DNA from: Dickeya fangzhongdai
GTDB taxonomy: Bacteria; Pseudomonadota; Gammaproteobacteria; Enterobacterales; Enterobacteriaceae
Direction of reading: 5' to 3'
DNA: 64,000 nucleotides
Assembly (NCBI RefSeq): GCF_002812485.1
Contig: NZ_CP025003.1
Coordinates: 3,410,001 to 3,474,000 of the forward strand
How positions within the stretch are numbered: position 1 is the stretch's first letter; each line of letters begins with the position of its first letter. Positions 58,134 through 64,000 of this stretch are shown here, piece after piece. The position numbers and the translations under genes were made by a program. Under the pieces are notes generated by a model, which was not told the origin of the DNA, ran no database searches, and saw nothing but the letters and a program-made list of their open reading frames with translations.

Positions 58134-59408
58134 TTACTGATTGCTGGCCTGCATCGCCTCGACCTGCATCTTGATTTGCTTCACGGCGTTATCGAGCGCC
58201 GCTTTCGGCTCCTGTTTGCCGGTCATGCTCAGCTCCAGCGCCGCGTTGGCCGGCCCCCAGACTTCGCCCATTTCCGGAATGCCCGGCATCGGCACGGCTC
58301 TGGCGGCCTGGATGGCGACCGCGCTGGCTTTCTCGTCGTTTTTAATCAGCGGATCGTCAATCATGCTTTTTTGCGGCGGTATCTCGCCGGTGCGTTGATA
58401 GCGGACCTTCACGTAGCGCGGCTGGTTGATGAATTCGATAAACCGTTGCGCCAGCGCGTTGTCCTTACTCCAGGTCGAGACTACATACCCTTTCACGCCC
58501 AGGAACGAGCTCATCGGTTTGCCGTCCGGCAGCAGCGGCAGCGGCGCCACGCCGTAGTGAATGCCGGCGGCTTCATAGGGCTGGAACGCCCAGGGGCCGT
58601 TGATAACCGCCGCCGCTTTTTTCTCGGTGAACAGTGAATCGATGGCGTTCAGCCCGTTATCGCCGATGATCCCCGCCGGAAACAGCTTATCGGCGTAAAA
58701 CTTACGCAGCAGCGTCACCGCGTCCACCGCGCCCGGCGTGTTCAGGCCGATATCCAACGGGTTGAGGCCGCCTTTGTCGTTTTTGCCGAAGCCTTTGTCA
58801 TTTTTGCCGAAGCCTTTGTCATTTTTGCCGAAAATATAGCCGCCCATCGGCCCGATCGCGCCCCAGCTGTAGTAGATCTGATCGAACTTCGCCAGCAGCC
58901 CGAACTTATTCTGCGCCTGCTGCTGCCGGGAAAAGTCATACCACTCCTGCAGGCTGGCCAGCGGTTTGCTCACCTGCTCCTTGTTGTAAATCAGCACCAG
59001 GGTTTCCACCGCTTTCGGCAGGCCGTACACCTGGTTGTTCATGCGAAATGCCGCCATCGACGCATCGGTGAAGCTGTCTTGCGCCGCCTGATCGAGTTTC
59101 AGCGGCGCAATCAGCCCCTGCACCACCGCGCCGCCCAGTTGATCGTTGGGGATCACCAGCACATCGGGGCCGATGCCCGCCGGGCCGTCCAGCCGCAGTT
59201 TTTCCAGCTGCTGGGCATACGGCATTTCCTGCAGGTTCACTTTGACGTTGTACTGTTTTTCGAAATCCCCGATGGCGTCCTTGATGCCATCCGATTTCCG
59301 GATATCTTCCCAAACGGTCAGCTGCTGCGCGGCATGTACCGGAAAGGCCGCCAGCTGGCCGGCAGCGGTGGCGGAGAGCAGTAGGGCGGTAAGCGTTTTG
59401 GTTTTCAT
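58134..59408 (-). CDS. ganE: Galacto-oligosaccharide-binding protein GanE
   Basis: 424-residue MalE-like periplasmic solute-binding protein. Signal peptide to about residue 26 (LAAFPVHAA), then QQLTVWEDIRKSDGIKDAIG and DFEKQYNVKVN, as in maltose-binding proteins. Delivers oligosaccharides to GanF-GanG. Odd: GKNDKGF is present three times in a row (58771-58833), where relatives usually have one unit. ATG 59408 with AGGTC upstream. First gene of the ganEFGAB transcript. Confidence 0.93.
   Translation of the reverse strand: MKTKTLTALLLSATAAGQLAAFPVHAAQQLTVWEDIRKSDGIKDAIGDFEKQYNVKVNLQEMPYAQQLEKLRLDGPAGIGPDVLVIPNDQLGGAVVQGLIAPLKLDQAAQDSFTDASMAAFRMNNQVYGLPKAVETLVLIYNKEQVSKPLASLQEWYDFSRQQQAQNKFGLLAKFDQIYYSWGAIGPMGGYIFGKNDKGFGKNDKGFGKNDKGGLNPLDIGLNTPGAVDAVTLLRKFYADKLFPAGIIGDNGLNAIDSLFTEKKAAAVINGPWAFQPYEAAGIHYGVAPLPLLPDGKPMSSFLGVKGYVVSTWSKDNALAQRFIEFINQPRYVKVRYQRTGEIPPQKSMIDDPLIKNDEKASAVAIQAARAVPMPGIPEMGEVWGPANAALELSMTGKQEPKAALDNAVKQIKMQVEAMQASNQ
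58771..58833 (-). repeat. ganE: 21-bp x3 in-frame array in ganE
   Basis: Three 21-bp units on the plus strand begin CCTTTGTCGTTTTTGCCGAA at 58771, CCTTTGTCATTTTTGCCGAA at 58792 and again at 58813. They encode three copies of GKNDKG(F/G). Confidence 0.95.
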
Positions 59409-59764
59409 TATCGACCTCATGTGAAGGTATAACATTTTTAAGCAAAAAACCTGGCACTTCGCATTAACAAAAACATCGTGGCTGATTTTATAGGGCTTTA
59501 AATACCCGGTTTTTCACCAGCGATGATGTTATACGCTACGCTACCAGTGGGGATATGACGACAGGAAAGTGACTATTGTGTGATCACAATTGCAGAAATG
59601 AAACATGCCGATAGGGCGCTAAAAACAAGGTGGTTATAGTCATCTCAACGTAAAAGCGCCGTCAGGCTGGTCCAAAAATTTGTTATACGTAGTACATACA
59701 CTTATCAGCACTACCCGGCCCGCCCCTGCGGTCACCGTATTGATAACCCGTTGAGGAAAAACGG
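59409..59764. promoter_or_regulatory. Divergent ganE / ganC promoter region
   Basis: 356 bp. The 8-mer TGTTATAC occurs three times: reverse at 59427-59434, forward at 59527-59534 and 59681-59688. A palindrome TGTGATCACA lies near 59579-59588. These are operator candidates for GanR or CRP; no known consensus matched well. No ORF. Confidence 0.5.
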
Positions 59765-60874
59765 ATGTCCAGCATATGCTTAAAAAATGTCACCAAACGC
59801 TTTGGCAAAACGGAAACGCTGCACAATATCAATCTGGATATTCAGGCGGGTGAATTCGCGGTGTTTGTCGGGCCTTCCGGCTGCGGCAAGTCTACGTTGC
59901 TGCGGATGATCGCCGGTTTGGAAGAGATTAGCGATGGCAAAATTCTGATTGATGACGAAGTGATGAATGACGTCGCGCCGGCCCACCGCGGCGTGGCGAT
60001 GGTGTTTCAGTCCTACGCGCTCTACCCGCACATGACGGTGGCGGAAAACATGGGCTACGGGCTGAAGGTCAACAAGGTGCCGAAGGCGGAGATTCGCCAT
60101 CAGGTCGAAATGGTCGCCAAAACCTTGCAGTTGTCCCACCTGCTGGACCGCAAGCCTAAACAACTGTCCGGCGGCCAGCGCCAGCGCGTCGCCATCGGTC
60201 GCGCCATCGTGCGCAACCCGAAAGTGTTCATGTTCGATGAACCGCTCTCCAACCTCGACGCCGAACTGCGGGTCGACATGCGCCTGCACATCGCCAAGCT
60301 GCATCAGGAGCTGAAAACCACTATGGTGTATGTCACCCACGACCAGGTGGAGGCGATGACGCTGGCCGACAAAATCGTGGTGATGAACAACGGCAAGGTG
60401 GAGCAGACCGGCTCGCCGATGGCGCTGTACTACAACCCGGTCAATCGCTTCGTCGCCGGTTTTATCGGCTCGCCCAAAATGAATTTCCTGCCCGCGACCG
60501 TCGTCGCCTGGCAGCCGCATCAGTTGACCGTGACGCTGACGGCGGATAAAACGCTGACGCTGGATATTGAGACTACGCCGCTACAGCCCGGCGACGCCGT
60601 CACGCTGGGAATTCGCCCCGAGCACCTTGGCATTCAGCCATCGCATCAGGCCACGCTGGCCTTTCAGTGCGAAGTGGTGGAACGGCTGGGCAACAACACC
60701 TACCTGTTCGGCCAGTGCTACGGCCACGATGGCGTCAAAATCCTGCTGCCCGGCGACGTGCAGTTCCGCCCCTGGCAGGCGATTACCGTCGGTTTCGACG
60801 CCGTTCACTGTCTGGTGTTCGACGCCGAGGGTCTGCGCATCAACGCCGACGCCGCCGTTCCCGGCATGCACTGA
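59765..60874 (+). CDS. ganC: ABC importer ATPase GanC (MalK/MsmK type)
   Basis: 369-residue sugar ABC ATPase. Walker A GPSGCGKST (36-44), Q-loop FQSYALYPHMTV, signature LSGGQRQRVA (134-143), Walker B VFMFDEPLSNLDA, switch His192 in VTHDQ, and a C-terminal OB-type domain of the MalK/UgpC class. It energises GanF-GanG. Divergent from ganE, with GAGG 6-9 nt before ATG. Confidence 0.93.
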   Translation: MSSICLKNVTKRFGKTETLHNINLDIQAGEFAVFVGPSGCGKSTLLRMIAGLEEISDGKILIDDEVMNDVAPAHRGVAMVFQSYALYPHMTVAENMGYGLKVNKVPKAEIRHQVEMVAKTLQLSHLLDRKPKQLSGGQRQRVAIGRAIVRNPKVFMFDEPLSNLDAELRVDMRLHIAKLHQELKTTMVYVTHDQVEAMTLADKIVVMNNGKVEQTGSPMALYYNPVNRFVAGFIGSPKMNFLPATVVAWQPHQLTVTLTADKTLTLDIETTPLQPGDAVTLGIRPEHLGIQPSHQATLAFQCEVVERLGNNTYLFGQCYGHDGVKILLPGDVQFRPWQAITVGFDAVHCLVFDAEGLRINADAAVPGMH

Positions 60875-61360
60875 CGTCATCGCCACCGCTACCAGCGTCA
60901 CTGCGCGGAACGGCATCAAACCGATGCCCGCTACGCCGCGCAGCTGACCTTGCCACCCTACCCCGCCATCGCCTTCTCATCCCGCGGCGGAGATGGATAA
61001 CTCGCGCCGTCAGACCAATCAACGCCTATCCCAACAGGCACCTGTCAGGTGCAGGCAATGCCCGCGTTCGGTGAGGATAGACGCCCTGATGGGGCATCGC
61101 GTTACCTTGTGGCGAAAGGGGGTTTATCATGCCGGCAACGCACGGTGAATAACTCGCGTCGCTAAGTGGGAATCGCGCGCCAGACCGTGTTCCTTATCTC
61201 CTATTGTTCCTATTTATCTGGCATCGCGTTCATCGCACATCGCTTTCATCTGGCATAACTCTTGCTGGATGACTCCTGCTGGATGGCTCTTACTGTTGAT
61301 ATCGACCGCGGGGTACACCGCGGTCTGACCATCATTTTGACGAACACCAAGAGGGACGTT
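60875..61360. other. Gap between ganC and amidohydrolase, nothing firm
   Basis: 486 bp, GC-rich at first. Near 61257-61284 two 14-bp units, ACTCTTGCTGGATG and ACTCCTGCTGGATG, stand in tandem. GAGGGACG gives the ribosome binding site for the next gene. I see no gene or clear terminator. Confidence 0.4.
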
Positions 61361-62464
61361 ATGTCCAACGTATTCGATCACTATCGTTACCTGCACACCA
61401 TTCCGGAACTGGGATTCCAGGAATTCAAGACCTCCGATTATCTGGCCGCGCAGCTGGAAGCAGCGGGCTACCGTCTTACCCGCGGCGTCAACGGCACCAC
61501 CGGCATCGTGGCGGAACTGAACAGCGGCGTGCCCGGCCCGGTGCTGGCGTTGCGCGCCGATATGGATGCATTGGGTCACATCATTGACGGTGAGTTTTGC
61601 GCCCGCCACACCTGCGGACACGACGCCCACTCGTCGGTGGTGCTGACCGCCGCTCAGGAACTGATGCGCGATGGCGTGGTGAAAAAAGGACGGTTGAAGA
61701 TCCTGTTTCAGCCCGCCGAAGAGCTGGGTACCGGCGCCATCGCCATGGTGGAAGGCGGCGCCATCGACGACGTGGACATGATCCTCGGCTTTCACCTGCG
61801 CCCGGTGGAAGAGTGCCTGCTGGGCGAGGCGATACCGGCGATGCACTATTCCGCCAGCAGCACGCTGGAAGTCACCTTTCACGGCCAACCGGCGCACGGC
61901 GCGCGGCCGCATCTGGGCGTGAACGCGCTGGAAGCCGCCGCCAACGCCGTCATGGCGGTGAAGGCGGTTCCGCTGGCGCCGCACCTGACCTGGAGCGCCA
62001 AGGCTACCCGTTTTCTGTGCGACGCCGGCGTGACCAACTCCATTCCTGATAACGCCACGGTATGCTGGGACCTGCGTTCGTCGCGGAATGACGCGATGGA
62101 CGAGCTGAAAGCAAAAGTGATCCGCGCCATTGAGTACAGCGCGGCGGCTTACGGCGCAACGGCCGAGATCAAACTGCTAAAAGAGATTCCGGCGGCGGAT
62201 ATTCATGACGACGCCACCGCGCTGATCAGCGCGGCGATCGTGGATGTGCTGGGCGAAGCCGGTCTGACCGCGCCCAAAAGCACCGCAGGCGGAGAAGACT
62301 TCTTCTTCTATCCGCGCCTCAAGCCACAGATTAAAGCTGGCTTCTGGGGGCTGGGCACCAATCTCAAACCGGGGCTGCACCATCCGGACATGCATTTTGA
62401 ATTATCGTCGCTGGAAACCGGCGTGCAGGTATTCAAACGCTGCGTGGAAAAGATGCTGGGATAA
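61361..62464 (+). CDS. M20D-family amidohydrolase / aminoacylase
   Basis: 367-residue metal-dependent amidohydrolase of the M20D group (hippuricase and IAA-amino-acid hydrolase relatives). Metal ligands are suggested by CGHDAH (Cys85, His87), Glu120-121 in FQPAEELGTGA, and HH in the closing PGLHHPDMHFE. It starts HTIPELGFQEFKTSDYLA. Substrate is unknown; plant auxin conjugates are conceivable for a plant pathogen, but that is a guess. ATG 61361, GAGGG upstream, ends before a strong hairpin. Confidence 0.88.
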   Translation: MSNVFDHYRYLHTIPELGFQEFKTSDYLAAQLEAAGYRLTRGVNGTTGIVAELNSGVPGPVLALRADMDALGHIIDGEFCARHTCGHDAHSSVVLTAAQELMRDGVVKKGRLKILFQPAEELGTGAIAMVEGGAIDDVDMILGFHLRPVEECLLGEAIPAMHYSASSTLEVTFHGQPAHGARPHLGVNALEAAANAVMAVKAVPLAPHLTWSAKATRFLCDAGVTNSIPDNATVCWDLRSSRNDAMDELKAKVIRAIEYSAAAYGATAEIKLLKEIPAADIHDDATALISAAIVDVLGEAGLTAPKSTAGGEDFFFYPRLKPQIKAGFWGLGTNLKPGLHHPDMHFELSSLETGVQVFKRCVEKMLG

Positions 62465-62471
62465 TATCAGG

Positions 62472-62500
62472 GCGTCCCCGGCAATACGCCGGGGACGCTT
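62472..62500 (+). terminator. Terminator after the amidohydrolase
   Basis: Perfect 11-bp stem GCGTCCCCGGC / GCCGGGGACGC, loop AATAC, then TT. Very stable; short U-run. Confidence 0.8.
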
Positions 62501-62517
62501 ATCAGGAAAGGCACGAA

Positions 62518-62853
62518 TTATTTAACCAGCGTCCACGAACCGTCTTCCCGAATAAAAGTAAAATTGACGATCTCTTTTTTGTTTCCAACCAGTGGCAATG
62601 ACATATCCAAATCGACATTGCATTGATAGCCTTTATTTTCACTTCTGATGCAATTCAGCTTTTTTAACGAATTGATTTTAAGCACCATCTCATCATTAAA
62701 AAGCGTGCCGACTTTTTTTTTAATTTCCTGATTAGTTTGAGCCACCATATCGTCAACCGCGTGCCGAATATCCTGCTCGGTCGGTTCGCTGCCGCCACAT
62801 CCCGATAACACGACGGCAATCAACGCACAGAAAGCGGCTTTATTTATCATCAT
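62518..62853 (-). CDS. Small lipoprotein, unknown function
   Basis: 111-residue protein. Lipoprotein signal MMINKAAFCALIAVVLSGC with lipobox LSGC (Cys 19), then an acidic helical stretch (EQDIRHAVDDMVAQTNQEIK) and a beta-rich end with a Cys pair (LNCIRSENKGYQC). Family not recognised. ATG 62853 fits GGGA about 6 nt before; a longer frame to 62898 would run into the dispersed repeat. Converges with the amidohydrolase. Confidence 0.8.
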   Translation of the reverse strand: MMINKAAFCALIAVVLSGCGGSEPTEQDIRHAVDDMVAQTNQEIKKKVGTLFNDEMVLKINSLKKLNCIRSENKGYQCNVDLDMSLPLVGNKKEIVNFTFIREDGSWTLVK

Positions 62854-63601
62854 CACAGACATCCCTATTAAAACGTGCATAAACCCGTCATACTTCAAGT
62901 TGCAGGTACGTTGGCTGCGTTACTCGGCCCATTTCATGGGCTTCGCCCTAAAGGGCCAACGCGTTGCGTTGTTCAAAACGCAGCGCGTTTTGTCCTGCAA
63001 CTCGAATTATTTAGGGCATAACCCCTATAAATGCCTATTCAGCAGCAAAGCGGCATATCTGAATATACCTGTCGTTTTTCGCGTTGCAGACACGTTGCCA
63101 TCCTTTGCTTCCGGCATGGCCGCACGTATGCCGCCAGGGTTTCTTTCATCCGGCGACTGGCCTCCGCCTGTCGACGTAATAACCGCCGCCTGCCAGCCAG
63201 ACCATCAAAAATAAACAAATTATTCACATTACGATTACCGCTGAATAAACTGCACGACGGTATTATCATAAAGCCGACCAAACACATAGTCATTCTCTTC
63301 CCAGCTCTTGCAATGGAGCAAAAATCAATCAGACAACTATAAAAAATGGATCCCTATCACATTCATTTTTACAATATTGCGAGTGTTTCATAAATAAAAA
63401 TGACATAAATCTCTTTTCAAAATTAGAAAATAAAATAGATGATATTCACATCAGGTTAATTTTCAAAACAGCGGTTTATTTTTCTCGCCCTTTTTATTTT
63501 TTGCTCTATAGTAATCACGATACATTCAGGAAGTACCCGCTTTTATTTCTTTCTCTCAACTGAATGAGAGTCAATACCTGTGGGATTTACAAGGAGATTG
63601 T
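62854..63601. promoter_or_regulatory. Regulatory gap between the lipoprotein gene and pelI
   Basis: 748 bp. The left part is a dispersed element (62879-63022); the right part is very AT-rich. A KdgR-like 18-mer, TCAAAACAGCGGTTTATT, lies at 63463-63480 (15 of 18 positions, with two mismatches at its left edge). A possible -10 TATAGT is at 63507. AAGGAG precedes the pelI ATG. PelI expression is known to be under KdgR and other virulence regulators. Confidence 0.55.
62879..63022 (+). repeat. Dispersed intergenic element, copy 4
   Basis: Starts ATAAACCCGTCATACTTCAAG (first bases degenerate) and ends near CTCGAATTATTTAGGGCATA. It shares the inner CCTAAAGGGCCAACGCGTTG with copy 2 but lacks the CACCCCAGTCACTT block. 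Confidence 0.82.
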
Positions 63602-64000
63602 ATGTTTAAGTATGTAATACCTCTGTGTGCACTCACTCTGGCGGCACCGTCATTCGCCGCCCAAACCACACTGATGCTGTCCCAGAAAAGCGATGTTAAT
63701 TATCTGGGCTGGTCTACCGACGAAAGTAAAGTGGCGCGTCAGGAAGTTTATCGCGGCACCACCAGCAATCCTGACCTGCGTGAACGTATCGCCGTACTGG
63801 ACGCGGAAACCCGTACCTTTAAAGATGCCGACACCAATAGCGGCCTCAACTACTGGTACTGGGTGGACGTAGTAAGCGAAGACCAGGCTCAGATCGAATC
63901 AAATGCCGTCACCACCGCGCCGAACACCGGCCCGCTGCGCGCAGCGAAAGCCAGTTCCGAGTGTAAGCCGGGCGCCACATTCGAAAACCGCACGGTGGAC
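63602..64000 (+). CDS. pelI: Pectate lyase PelI (5' part, truncated by window)
   Basis: 133 codons before the right edge. Signal peptide MFKYVIPLCALTLAAPSFAA (about 20 residues), a fibronectin III-like domain (QTTLMLSQKSDVNYLGWSTD, then RTFKDADTNSGLNYWYWVDV), a short linker, and the start of a second domain (ASSECKPGATFENRTVD). This matches from memory PelI of E. chrysanthemi, which joins a FnIII-like module to a family-3 pectate lyase and leaves the cell through Out. The catalytic part is not in view. AAGGAG lies before the ATG. Confidence 0.9.
   Translation, partial: MFKYVIPLCALTLAAPSFAAQTTLMLSQKSDVNYLGWSTDESKVARQEVYRGTTSNPDLRERIAVLDAETRTFKDADTNSGLNYWYWVDVVSEDQAQIESNAVTTAPNTGPLRAAKASSECKPGATFENRTVD

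Noticed and set aside
1..64000. CRISPR arrays, complete insertion sequences, rRNA genes
   Set aside because: I looked for regular 28-37 bp direct repeats with unique spacers, transposase frames and rRNA motifs and found none; the tandem arrays have no spacers.

Overview
The window reads as chromosome of a soft-rot plant pathogen of the genus Dickeya (formerly Erwinia chrysanthemi), close to D. dadantii. Four things point there together: a chrysobactin-type siderophore locus (cbs/fct), a complete type II secretion cluster (out), a galactan-utilisation locus (gan), and, cut by the right edge, the start of a secreted pectate lyase matching PelI from memory. Genes are densely packed, with mostly GC-rich third codon positions.

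Layout. 1-8043 (minus): chrysobactin assembly genes cbsF (dimodular NRPS with an epimerisation domain, cut by the left edge), an MbtH-like helper and the esterase cbsH. 8044-8356: iron-regulated divergent promoter region. 8357-15534 (plus): outer-membrane receptor fct, then cbsC-E-B-A and an EntH-like thioesterase, which make and load 2,3-dihydroxybenzoate. 15911-18998: housekeeping genes (old yellow enzyme, RBBP9-like hydrolase, yeaK) and a 24-codon membrane-protein gene like ypdK. 19176-33189: the out secreton; outC-D-E-F-G-H-I-J-K-L-M-O on the minus strand, a 1.3-kb regulatory gap with a near-consensus KdgR site, then outB (plus) and the pilotin outS (minus). 33345-38402: aminotransferases alaC and a D-amino-acid transaminase, and a large MscS-type channel.

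38738-48829: tRNA-Arg(TCT), a phage tail-fibre remnant, then two redox modules each with a LysR regulator (aldehyde dehydrogenase / AhpD-like / quinone reductase; and azoreductase / pirin / FAD oxidoreductase), with roxA and a YjfB-like small gene between them. 48926-60874: gan locus: LacI-type ganR, porin ganL, an orphan PTS EIIB domain, beta-galactosidase ganB, secreted endo-galactanase ganA, ABC importer ganG-F-E, and divergent ATPase ganC. 61361-64000: an M20 amidohydrolase, a small lipoprotein, and pelI.

How it works together: Out exports pectinases such as PelI across the outer membrane, GanA cuts galactan side chains of pectin, GanL/GanEFG/GanC import the oligosaccharides, GanB finishes them inside the cell, and chrysobactin supplies iron in plant tissue.

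No wholly unknown multi-gene system stood out. The most interesting unexplained structure is a set of short tandem arrays (units of 17-21 bp, three or four copies) at gene edges or inside genes: 5' end of cbsF, after the RBBP9 gene, after roxA, after the YjfB-like gene, in the pirin leader and inside ganE. Four copies of a dispersed intergenic element, a 24-codon gene with its own terminator, and the orphan PTS EIIB also deserve a second look.
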